Below, in pieces: positions 23,900-33,968 of a stretch of DNA of 64,000 nt. Within the stretch, counting starts at the first letter, position 1, and every line of letters begins with the position of its first letter. The position numbers and the translations under genes are program-made. The notes beneath the pieces were generated by a model, which made no database searches, was not told the origin of the DNA, and worked only from the letters and a program-made list of their open reading frames with translations. Source of the stretch: Acheta domesticus (Eukaryota > Arthropoda > Insecta > Orthoptera > Gryllidae); contig JAHLJT010008756.1 of assembly GCA_031308135.1 (NCBI GenBank), positions 71,273,821 to 71,337,820 of the forward strand, given 5' to 3'.

Positions 23900-24770
23900 G
23901 CTCCGCTGTCTTCAGTTGAATCCACCCCTCCAGAAGGGGCACATCGCCGCCGGCGCCGCCACCCCCGTGCCAGGCCCCACCCCTCCCCGCCCGCCCTGGC
24001 CCTGGCCCACCCCGCTCCGTGACCACGTGCACCACGTGCGCACGTGCTCCCCGCCGCGGCGCCACGTGCTCGCTCGGGCCGCGCCCGGCCCCGCCCCGCC
24101 CCGCCCCCTAGCGACCACGCCCTGAGCCACCCCCGCATGCGCGCGCTTAGCCTAGGCTCACCACGTCCGCCGACGCTGAGGCCGCCGCCGCTGCCGCCGC
24201 CACCGCCTTCGGCCCCCACCACACGGCCGCCTCCGCCGCAACGACGCCCTCGTCTCCGCCGCCCCCGACACCGCCGCCACCGCCGCCTCCGCCGCCGCCA
24301 CCGCCGCCGCCGCCGGCGCCGCCGAGGTCCATCTCCGCGGACGCCTCGGCGTCGCGACGCTCCGTGTCAGCAGCCAGCGCGGGCGGACGCCGCCGACGCC
24401 GCCGCGCGCCGCCTCCGCATTGCCCGAGCGCGCGCCTCCGCCGCCTCGCCACGCCGCCACCGCCGCCGCCGCCACGCCGCCGTCGTCGCCGCTGTCTCCG
24501 CGCGCCTGCCGGCTCGCCTGCCTCGCGCGCCCGACGCTGCCGGACGGCCACCGCCGCCGCCGCCGCCATCGCCTCCGCCACCGCCGCCGCCGCCGCGCGC
24601 GGCCGTGCGCTCCCCTCCTCGCGCCCGCACCGCTGCCGCCCGCGCCCGCCGCGTGGAGGCGCCACCGTCCAGGCCCCGGCCGCCGCCCCCCAGGCGCCAC
24701 CGCACGCACACGGACAGCTGCGAACCCGGAACAGGGGGCGAAAGGAAGAACAGAGATCGTCCTCCCCTCG
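23900..24770. promoter_or_regulatory. CpG island with CCG/CCGCCA repeats; possible first exon on minus strand
   Basis: About 870 bp of extreme GC and CpG density stands out from the AT-rich surroundings. The core is imperfect (CCG)n/(CCGCCA)n (24180-24600). Four palindromic E-boxes CACGTG lie at 24024, 24033, 24041 and 24063. Every frame is open on both strands, because the repeat lacks stops, giving Pro/Arg-rich (plus) or Gly/Ala-rich (minus) peptides. One minus-strand frame (24665-24147, 172 codons, Ala/Gly tracts) meets a good donor GTG|GTGAGC near 24164, as in alanine/glycine-rich first exons of some regulators. Promoter or first exon is inference. Confidence 0.55.
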
Positions 24771-24774
24771 ACCT

Positions 24775-25300
24775 GGAGAGGTGGCTCAGAGCATCAACGG
24801 ATGTCACTGAAATGTATCGGACTGGCAGGTCCTAAGTTCGAGTCCCGACGGTGGCAGGATTTTTGACATTACCTTGTCATCTAGGTCGGGTTCAGTCGCT
24901 GTCTGAACGACAATTCTAGCAGCCGGCTGGTCTGACCGTAGTTTTCCGTGGTTTCTCCGATCAACACCGAGCGAACGCAGGAGCAATACGTTAACAAACG
25001 AGCCACGGACCGCCCGCGAATTTTCCTTTCTCTTCCTTGTCCTATCCTTACAACTTACACGCACACTTACATGCACTACATTAACACACATGCCGGGAAA
25101 CAGAGTGGCGTAGAGCTTGACCCTGCTGGGGCGGTGCAGGTGGGAGATATCCATTTGGGGAAAACTTCGCTATTTGGACAGGTAGGTCGACGCCAGATCT
25201 CGCCATCCAGCGAGAGAAGACCATATCATCTCCCGAGGAAGAAAGCATGCACTACACTTACGGGACTAATGATCTTAGTCAATGGCGCGCTCGTAATCAC
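24775..25300 (+). mobile_element. SINE family B, full-length copy
   Basis: The best copy of the family. A tRNA-like head with A-box-like GTGGCTCAGAGCATC (24780) and B box AGTTCGAGTCCCGACGG (24834-24851) is followed by a CTGGTCTGACCG and TTTTCCGTGGTTTCTCC body, a TTAC/ACAC-rich pyrimidine part, TAGAGCTTG, GGGAGATATCC and a tail with CACTACACTTACGGGACTAA. It begins just after the CpG island. Reading frames inside are spurious. Confidence 0.87.
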
Positions 25301-25439
25301 CAACAACTAATCAATCCGCCTCTCGAGAGTGTGATGTTCCTCATTGAAAAATAATTATTTCTGGGTTTCAGCGAAAGAATATAAATCAGAAAGTGGACGA
25401 ATGGTAACTCCGCCTGTTTACGTCAGGGGCAATCCGGCG

Positions 25440-25705
25440 CAACAACTACTTAAATTACAAGTCCCGTAAGTGTAGTGGGTGATATATTCGTGCAGAGAAG
25501 TGCTGTTTCTCCTCTAGAAGGTAAGGTTAAGCGCCGATCTGCACATCGGCTTGAGGGAGGTATTTCTCTTTTAGGCCCTCAGCGGTCCACTGTCCAAACT
25601 AGACTAGCTCTAAGCTTCCGATGGGCGTGATTGTGTAGTGCATGTAAGTGTAATTGTTTGTGTAAGAGGAGAGGTGGAAATAAGGATGAGGGAAAAAACG
25701 GGCGA
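25440..25705 (-). mobile_element. SINE family B, headless copy, minus strand
   Basis: On the minus strand it carries the ACATGCACTAC, GAAGCTTAGAGC and CACTACACTTACGGGACTTG tail segments of family B. The tRNA-like head is absent: at ~25705 the sequence flips into a plus-strand copy. Confidence 0.75.
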
Positions 25706-25990
25706 CGGACTGCGAGCGATCTTTCCTTCCTTTTCCTTACCCTATCCTCTCCCTTACACACACATACTTCTTCTCACAAACTCTTCCACACATGGGAGAC
25801 CAGTCGGAAGCTTAGAATTTGTCCAGTGTGAGCCAGTGCCCCACTGTGGGAGATATCTGGAGAAGAAAATCCCGAAAACTGATGATTTGGTCGGCGCCGG
25901 ATTTCACCAGTAGGGGAGGATGTCCCATGCTGAAACAAACTACACTAATGGGATTAATGACCCGATCAGATCAGACGTGCCCGGAACATC
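25706..25990 (+). mobile_element. SINE family B, headless copy, plus strand
   Basis: It starts within the GCGATCTTTCC pyrimidine-rich body and continues through GAAGCTTAGAATTTGTCC, GTGGGAGATATCTGG and the ACTACACTAATGGGATTAATGA tail. Together with the previous copy it forms a head-to-head arrangement in which both lack the pol III promoter. Confidence 0.75.
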
Positions 25991-28164
25991 AATTCTGAGT
26001 AAGAAACAATGCAGAAGCAAGTCTGGTGCCCTGAGCCATATTACATGGTGTATTGTTCGACAAGTATTGCATTTAAAACTTTTGATCCATGTACTACAAC
26101 ATTTTACATTTCAATAACACAATTTTTACTTTTTAAGTAATAGTGATAGTTCTGAAAGAGAAATTGTATCTTAAAGAGCGCCTTCAACTTTAGGTGCCCA
26201 TTTGTGCTCTAGTGTCGAAGCATGATGTAACACCGCTGCTTCTTCCGTGGATAAAACTCCACCTCCACTTGGAGAACAGTAGTAAATAACTTCGGTGATC
26301 TTTCCTTATCGTGTATAGAAGAATTACACTCACATGGCTGCCAACAGACGTGAAGGAAATTTATTAAGATTTATCACTAGTTCGCTACCACTATAACAAA
26401 ATCAATGACAAACAATATTTGATTTACCACACTTGTTTAATAGAAGTTAGTGGCACCGATATGTCTATGGTTCCTTTGCGGTCTGATCTCGCTTTGACAT
26501 TGACTGTTTGTATGTGTTAATAAAAATGCCATAGTAGTTGTTGCAAAATTGCAACTCAAGCTTTGTAGGTAGGGAACCTTCTATTTTTACATTTTCTCGA
26601 AAACGCCTCAATTTGTTTCGAAACTGACTATGAGGACTATGAGAAAAAAGGCTTTATTCGTTAATGATATTCTGAAAGTACGATTTCAAAACTCTTAGGG
26701 AACTAAAAATATGAAAAAATGTGAAAAAATTATCGAATTTTTATGAGACACAATATATATATATAATATAAATTTATATATATATATACACATATATATA
26801 TATATATACACATATATATAATACAAATAAATGTGGCTTGAACTTTTGGGAAAATACATCTTTGTCCCGTAATCCTGAGCGTTAAAATTTAGTGGAAATT
26901 CAAGCAGCCCCCTTAGTTTCCATATACCAACATGGTTATTACCTACAAATAAATTTTAATCTTTTGAATATTTTGTTTGAAGTACTGTTTGATTTCATCG
27001 AATGAAGTTGCATAAAAATTAATATTTGCGTCGATACAAATATTATTACATATTTCGCTAATTTGTATACGAGTAAATGAATAGTTTGAGTATTTTTAAG
27101 TTTAATTCTTTGAATTTGTATAAATGGTGAATGTTTTGACAATTTGGAATGTAGTAGTTGATCACACATTACATGTTACTGTGGGATTTTCTTGATTGAG
27201 TAGAGTGAGTCTGGTACACGATCTGTCAAAACGTCTGAGGGCCATTTCCAACACTACTGATGATTCAGGTAATGACACTCCTAGCGATAACATACAGTTA
27301 TCATAACACAAGGACTAGCATTAACACTTAGTATCATGCAAACTTCTCAGATTGCACCGACGAAATATGCAGACTGATGAGAATGATGACATCACGTTTT
27401 ACTTCAAGACCTCTAGATCTTGGTTGCTGGTTTTCATATGGGTAATTAATATTTACGTCGTTTTAACACATGGCTTTTGCTTTTTAAGCACATAAAAAAT
27501 AAGAAACCAACATACAAATTAGAAATTAGGTAGAACAAATGAAAAATCCATGAGGAAATAGTAAATCGAACTTTTTAAGTGGTGTGAGTAAATTTGAGTG
27601 TAGAAATTAAAAACTGGATCATGGACTAGAGGATATAAGATGGTGATAAATGGTAATGATCGACGAGGGAGAATAATATGATATAGAAATGATAGAATGA
27701 TCAAATATGTAAATAAGTATTTACTTGTATTTTAAAAATTGTATTGTTGTGTTCTCCTTGAAATTATCAAACAAGATAATGCTATGATTTACGTAGGAAG
27801 TGAAAAGATATTCCCCAAAACTCGTTTATAAAATAAATATAAAATATAAAACCTATTTATATCCTGAGTTTTCCGTACGGCAGGTTTCTATTGCTCCATT
27901 ATAATAAATTTTCTTAGACGTCTCACCTTATGAAGGAGAATTGTTTAGTAAAAATATCTAGGAACAGTGCATGAAGAATTTAAAATATGAATAACTTTAA
28001 TATATTAGAAAGGGTAAGGGAAAGCTAGGTCCCAATAAAAAAAATAAACATTTTTGCCATTGCCATGAAATTATCGACTCTGCTGAGAAAAAGAATTATC
28101 CTGCAATGTAACAAATTTTAAATACATTACTTCTCTTGGCCACCTTTCACCAGTCATAAATCGA
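25991..28164. other. AT-rich intergenic sequence with AT microsatellite
   Basis: Contains an imperfect (AT)n/(TATACACA) tract at about 26750-26826. No supported gene. Short open frames lack motifs. Confidence 0.5.
26750..26826. repeat. Imperfect (AT)n microsatellite
   Basis: TATATATA runs interrupted by ACAC and AATATAAATT. Confidence 0.9.
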
Positions 28165-28605
28165 CTTACGAGGCTCAGGGCATTCAATTGATGTCACTGC
28201 AATGCCTCTTACCGGGAATGAATGTACCTCTTACAGGGGTAACGACCTCTTGCAGGGCCCTAGGTTTCGAGTCCCGACGGTGGTGGCTGGATTTTATACA
28301 GTTGCTACACAGCTAGATCTAAATCAGACGCTGCGCGGAAGAGAATTCTAGTGGCCGGCTGCTCTGATCGGAAGTTTTTCGTGGTTTCTCCGATCAACAC
28401 AGGCGAAAGCCGGAGCAGTACCCTAATAAACGTGCCATAGACCACGCGCGATCTATCCTTCTTCTTCCTTGCTCTATCTTCACCCCTTACTTACACACAT
28501 TTACATGTTCCATACTACCACACATATCGGGATACTGGTCGCGAGCTTAGAGCTTGTCCCGGCTGAGGGCAGTACCCAACTGGTAAAAGATACCAGTTTA
28601 CTATA
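28165..28605 (+). mobile_element. SINE family B, nearly full length
   Basis: The head begins at CGAGGCTCAGGGCAT. It has a small internal expansion of CCTCTTAC-type repeats (28205-28255) before the B box GGTTTCGAGTCCCGACGG (~28262). The body (CGGAAGTTTTTCGTGGTTTC, ACCACGCGCGATC) and the GCTTAGAGCTTGTCC segment are retained. The distal tail is lost. Confidence 0.83.
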
Positions 28606-28840
28606 TATTTCATCCTCGAACGGTCATAGGTCCTAAAATTCCTGTTGAAATATTTGCGTTCATTTTCGCCTCGTTCAATAGGTCTATCACAAGACCGCTT
28701 TGTAAATATATCACTCGTATAGTGTCATTTCCCGGTTTCATTGTCCTAAAATAAGTTATTCTTCCATTATATTCGTATCATATTTTCCATTGGATATGTT
28801 TGATATATCTCAATATTAATTATTTCCTACCTTTGTGCAA

Positions 28841-28886
<46 letters not shown>

Positions 28887-28887
28887 T
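28841..28887. repeat. (ATT)n microsatellite
   Basis: About 15-16 ATT units. Unique sequence follows, with a 67-codon open frame (28975-29178) of unknown nature. Confidence 0.95.
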
Positions 28888-29174
28888 CTTCCCTTTTGTC
28901 TCTGAAATGAATCCTGCTCACACCCAGAGAAATAACTTTCAACAATGCACGAATTGTAAACAAAATTTTAAAGCATGCTTAAACCTTATGAATTCAAATT
29001 TTATAACTCTTCTTTGACGACTCGCCCACAAAGTTTAGATAACCCTATGTACTACGTAAGATTTCCTCAAGGTAATGATAATGATTATAATGTAGAGCTA
29101 ATGCATAAACAAAAAAATAATCCTAAAAATTTCACAGCCACTTACATTAGGGAGACGAAAATAGGCGATACTGT

Positions 29175-29709
29175 TTAGCATTTGCAGACGATTTAGCAAT
29201 CCTGAGATGTGATATTCAAACAGCACAAAACAATATGAACGAATTGAACTCCTTACAGAATTGGCAGGGAGAGAGTTGATTTCCAGATATCATTTGAAAA
29301 AAATGTATTACTTGTAACAAAGACATACATAAATACATGGAAACAAAAATTGGCAAAATTAAGAGAGTCACCTAATTTATATATTTGGGGGAAATAATTC
29401 AGGAAAATGGAATTGAAACTAAGGCCAATGAATCTATATGCAATAAAATGAAAACAGCATATGGTCTAACCCAAAATATCTATAACAAACAATGTACATC
29501 AAAGAGCACGAAACTGAGACACTATAATACAGTGACAGCCATGCAGACATACAGACATTCTGGTCTTAACTAGAATGTCTGTATGGCTCAGAAACTCTAA
29601 TTTTGTTCAGGAAAAAAGTGAGAGAAAATCTCAAAAAAGGAAATACAAAATCATTAGGAGAATTCTCGGTCCAAAATTCACAGAGGAGCAGTTCAGACTC
29701 AGAAGCAAA
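29175..29709 (+). pseudogene. LINE reverse transcriptase relic, 5' portion before an insertion
   Basis: The plus strand reads LAFADDLAILRCDI (29178-29220), containing the FADD catalytic box of non-LTR reverse transcriptases. It continues with FIYLGEIIQENGIE, CNKMKTAYGLTQNIYNKQC and KLRHYNTV (29365-29540), then CLYGSETL and, after a frameshift, RRILGPKFTEEQFRLRS (29655-29705). Stops and frameshifts show decay. The frame is interrupted at 29709/29710 by the ~2 kb element and resumes at 31671. Confidence 0.75.
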
Positions 29710-31364
29710 CTAGTGGTGCTATAGAATGGCACAGATTTTCCCGTATTAGTTTTCTATTTCCTTGGGTCTTCGCTAGCTATTCGCAATTGCCACATACTCT
29801 TTCTTGCTAGCTGCCATCTATCACCGCCAAAAGCACATTTTTTTGCCATTTTCTTAATTTTTCGGTTTCCTATTGCTGGAACGAAAATATTAATAGTAGA
29901 AAATTAAAGAACACAAAAACTAGCAATAAATGGCAATTTTCTTTTAAAAAGTATGTGCCATTTTAAAGAAAATTGCGTTCTAGCGCCACTAAAAATGCAA
30001 AATTTAAAGCTCATTTTCACAGAAAATTTTTGAGTTTTCAAAATGTTTATTTGAAGCACAAGACTCACAAATGTAATAATGTATTTAAATTGCTGGTAAT
30101 GTGAATATTAAAGATGTGAGAGATCCTTTAAAAAAAATACATATGTGTAATTTTTGAAAAAACAAAAAATTCCTCAAAATAAACTTAAGGTCATATTAAA
30201 GAGTGCAATTAGCAATATATGATCGAAATGTTTGAAGAAATGGTTTTTAACCATTTATTAGAAAATAGCGTTTGAGCGTTTCTGAAAATGCGGAAATTTG
30301 AGCTGAACAGAACAGCGAAACAGAAACAGCGGAACAGAAAACGGTTGTATTTTCGATGAACTTACTTGACATTATTTAAAGCGCATGTACTCATAAACAT
30401 AATCATGTGAACAATTCGCCGCTAGTGTAAATATTAGCGACGTGAGAGACAAATCAAAAAAATTACAATTTTACAATTTTTGAAAAAACAAAAAAATACC
30501 TCAAAATAAACTTTATCTCATATTAAAGAGTGCAATTATCACTACCCGATCGAAAAGTTTGAAGAATTTTTTTAGCCATTTATGAGAAAATGGCGTTTGA
30601 GCGTTTCTGAAAATGTGGAAATTTGAGCTACTTTTCACAGAAAACGGTTGTCTTTTCGATGAACTTTACTTGATATGATTTAAAGCACATGTACTCATCA
30701 ATATAATCATGTGAACAATTAGCCGCTAGTGTAAATATTAACGACGTGAGAGACAAGTCAAGAAATTACATTTTTGCAATTTTTGAAAAAACATAAGAAA
30801 AGAGTAATATGGAGTTTATGTCACCTCATAGGGTACATTTAGCACTATCCCTACCCAAAGATTAAAGAAAAAATTTGGAGCCGTTTTGAGAAAATCTGGT
30901 TTTTGTAATTTTTTAAAATTGCACATATTGCACGCAATATTGCGCGGAAACTACTAAAAGTTTCAAAGAAAATGTACATGACCTTAAAGAAAGAACTCAC
31001 TATGAAGAAAAAAAATTTATTTGAAGAAAAAATCTCTATCTTCAATTTTGTAGTTGGAGAAAGACACCGACAAAAATTCAAACTTTCACAATTTTTGAAA
31101 ATTCAGTTATCCGTGAAAATCGGAACTATGCCATGTTAACAACTGTATTTTACTTTATTCATACAAGAAAGTTAAAGAAAAATTTGGAGCCGTTTTTGAG
31201 AAAAGTTTGAAAATCCCCCGGGGTGCTTCATAAAACGTACCCCCAAATTTTGAAGAATCTTTTTCAAAATCTCAAATCATTGACTAGAAGCCAGATCGAC
31301 CGGGAAATATCCAAATTGGAAGAAATCGTACGTATGGTTTAGGCGCTAGCAGTGTTCACAGACG

Positions 31365-31398
<34 letters not shown>

Positions 31399-31670
31399 AG
31401 ACGAACAGACGGACAGACAGGCGGACGTTTTCCTTTCAATTGTTTTTTCGGTATCAATGACCTAGAAAACTGGGTTTCTAGCTGCACCATGTGTTAGGGG
31501 ATTTTTTTTTCTTAATTTAGCAACTGGTTTTATCCACTTTTTCGTTTTCATGGCCCGGCAATGAATTTTTTTCCGCCGAAAATTGGCCATTTTTTCGCGC
31601 AGCATTACATAACTTTCCCTATACTACATATATCACTCCGTGTATACGTACGTATACGGGAAAGTAAAAA
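29710..31670 (+). mobile_element. ~2 kb noncoding tandem-repeat element, complete reference copy (family H)
   Basis: It begins CTAGTGGTGCTATAG and ends at a stem-loop. The interior has at least three degenerate ~300-bp units, each with AGAGTGCAATTAGCA, GCGTTTGAGCGTTTCTGAAA, GTGAGAGA and TTTTTGAAAAAAC, then a GACA/GACG microsatellite (31363-31430). Near the right end the arms ACTTTCCCTATAC (31612-31624) and GTATAC-GGGAAAGT (31652-31665) pair around a 16-bp palindrome (31642-31657). TTTCCCGTAT (29737-29746) and ATACGGGAAA (31654-31663) form a subterminal inverted repeat. It has no ORF. It splits a LINE, proving insertion. It resembles Helitron2/HINE-type non-autonomous elements (inference). Confidence 0.8.
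31363..31430. repeat. GACA/GACG tetranucleotide microsatellite inside family H copy
   Basis: GGACGGACAGACAGACAG-type tract. The homologous position in the copy at 40793-40878 is also expanded, so the tract is an intrinsic part of the family. Confidence 0.93.
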
Positions 31671-32090
31671 GTATACAATTTTTGGCAAATCAGAGTGATA
31701 TCAGAAAATAGTCAAAAAGATGAATTTGTTTGTACACATCAAAAGAATCAATCCTAGTCGTCTTACCAAACAAATAGTTGGATTTTATGAGATGTAAAGC
31801 AGCAACTGACATTATAAAATAAATCAACAAAATTATAAAGAAGCTTAAACTATCAGGGATCCCAGAAGAAGACATTCAAAATACGAACACGTTTAGATCT
31901 AAAGTGCAGTAATGACGAATTGATTGGGAAGAAGTACTAAAGTGTCGAAGAGGAAAAGCTTGGACCGAAGAGAGAAAAAGGCGCACAGCCAAAGGATGAA
32001 AGAAAAATGGGCACTAAGAAATGCATCTGAGGAGTCCCAATTGAGTTTATTCGCAAGAAGAAGAAGAAGAAGAAGAAGATAGTTCTAATG
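31671..32090 (+). pseudogene. LINE reverse transcriptase relic, 3' portion after the insertion
   Basis: It continues the C-terminal domain interrupted at 29709: RLTKQI near 31760, KLKLSGIPEEDIQ near 31850, FRSKVQ and KAWTEERKR near 31955, and KEKWALRNASEE near 32005, spread over shifted frames. These match the usual end of this LINE type, where a Lys/Arg-rich AHSQRMKEKW-like tail closes the ORF. It terminates in a (GAA)n tract. Confidence 0.6.
32055..32081. repeat. (GAA)n microsatellite
   Basis: Nine or so GAA units at the 3' end of the LINE relic. Confidence 0.93.
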
Positions 32091-33364
32091 ACCAATGTTC
32101 CATATGAAATAGTTTATACAGCCTTTCCAGATTTCCATCAACTTCCGAGAAATCTAAATGAGGTGGAACTTCAGGCTCAAATGACCTTCAGCTAAAATGA
32201 ACTCGCTTGCAGAACTGACAATTACATCACTTTGATCAACCGATAATCTGTTGGAAGAAGACACATTCTTCTTGAAAATTAGCAACCGATTGGTCTCGTT
32301 TGTTTTGAAAGGAAGGTTAAAGCTAAATGAGTGAAGAAGGGGCATTAATTAAATATCACGAATTCGCAAACAAGAAGATGAGGACATTATAAATCTTTTT
32401 AAATCTTGTGTTAACGACTTGTTTTGGAACAAGTTGTACCCTTAATTGGCAGCTGGTAATGAAGCGATAACCAATTCAAATCTTGATAACACAGCATCTC
32501 TTGTAGTTTTCCGTCGTATATGAAAGTAAATGGAGGAAAACTGTTGAAATCACCTCAACAATACTATCTAGAATTTTCGGTAGTAAAATTCCATGTTTAA
32601 GGTTATTTAGAGCGTATCGTATACACGACAAGATTAAGGTATATTAGAGCAGCACCAAAGATAGTTAAAATTGGTACAGGCCGTGGGGAGATACAGTTAG
32701 TTTTGTATCCAAAAATTCAGTTACAATCTATTTAAGATAGAACACAAGACACCAGGTTACAAAACGCAAGAGACATTTTCATGAAAACTAGAATTTTGCA
32801 AAATTACACATGTGTATTTTGTCGTATCTCTCGATACTAATATCTATTTACATTACAGAGTAGGTATATCTTAAAATAAAATGAAATTGTAAACAAAAAA
32901 TCTTCAAAATACTTCTGGTGAAGATTCTCAAAATAATATTTTTTTTAAGTTCAAACTCTACAATGTGCATCCTTGAATTGTGACCAAATATTATTAAAGA
33001 ATGATGTTCTAAGGGAGTGGCGTCAAGGTCCTGTACTGGTGGCAGTGGCACGCGTCGTGGCTAAATAGCATGCCACGAGCTACTCTGCGCAACTAGCGTC
33101 GGGAAAGGAAGCTATTAATTATCCCGCCGTTTTACAATAGGGATGGCGTTCTCTCTGGTGGTGGAGTGACGAACTTCGTGAAAAGGCGATTTCGTCGTGG
33201 CACTCGTGCCACGGACTCCCACTCGTGGCATCGACCTTGACAGCATTGTTCTAAAAATTCTTTAAATCATCTTGTCTGCGCCAGAACCCCTGCCGAACTC
33301 CTGTGCATAACGAGTTGCCTGAAAATCAGGGGCAAGTGATTCCGAGCGCGTCAACTGAAAAGAT
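32091..33364. other. Intergenic, with GC-richer hairpin-containing patch near 33.2 kb
   Basis: Mostly AT-rich with no supported gene. Between 33010 and 33240 the sequence is GC-richer and contains CGTGGCAC-TC-GTGCCACG (33196-33213), a perfect 8-bp stem, and several GTGGCA/TGCCAC repeats. Confidence 0.45.
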
Positions 33365-33500
33365 CGTTTGTCCCGTAAGTGTAGTGTACGATTTTTGTCG
33401 TGAGGTGGCAGTGATCGTCCCCCGCTGGATGGTGAGATCAGACGCCCACATGCCCGTCGGCTAACAGGGTTTCCCCAACCAGGTACTCACATAACAGTGG
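33365..33500 (-). mobile_element. SINE family B tail fragment
   Basis: GTCCCGTAAGTGTAGTG followed by GTGATCGTCCCCCGCTGGATGG and GTGAGATCAGACGCC matches the reverse complement of the tail of the 24.8 kb SINE. Head and body are absent. Confidence 0.65.
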
Positions 33501-33539
33501 CCCCATCTCCTAGCCTGGTTAAGCCTAAGAAACTTAATG

Positions 33540-33790
33540 TTGATCTCGGATATTAATTTTTTATTGTGCTTCCATTGTTGATAGTCTTGGTGCAGCCAGT
33601 CTCTATGTTTGGTATGCATAAGTTTGTGTTCTTAATACAACTGATTTTATAAATAATATTCTATGTTCTGCTCCCATCGCAGAAGGACAATTTAGTATAA
33701 TCAGTACAAGTTCGCAACTTATCGTTGTTTCGTCTATCAATGCATTTACGTGAGGTTTCCAAGTAAGTATTTTGTTGAAAAGCACTCCTA
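33540..33790 (-). pseudogene. Jockey-type LINE reverse transcriptase C-terminal relic
   Basis: The minus-strand frame 33785-33603 reads ILTWKPHVNALIDETT, then ELVLIILNC, GAEHRILFIKSVVLRT. It corresponds to the LTWK-H-...-LL...L...-G-....LL.LYKS.V block downstream of the catalytic site in Jockey-like reverse transcriptases. Upstream and downstream parts are unrecognisable. Confidence 0.6.
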
Positions 33791-33968
33791 GTTACTAACT
33801 AAAGGAGTGCCGAGTATGTTCACCACGACCTTAATTTTTCGGTTTGTCAATTTTTTTAGAGATTTTTACGAGTGCGAGTATACTGAGTTACCTCTTGTTT
33901 AGATTGATGAAAAATACGTAAATGAAAATTTTGAAAGAGTAAACCTGTTATATTCGACGTTCTCTTAA

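Noticed and set aside
24044..24835. 263-codon plus-strand Pro/Arg-rich ORF in the CpG island
   Set aside because: All frames on both strands are open because the CCG-type repeat contains no stops; this frame ends inside the adjacent SINE and has no splice or domain support.
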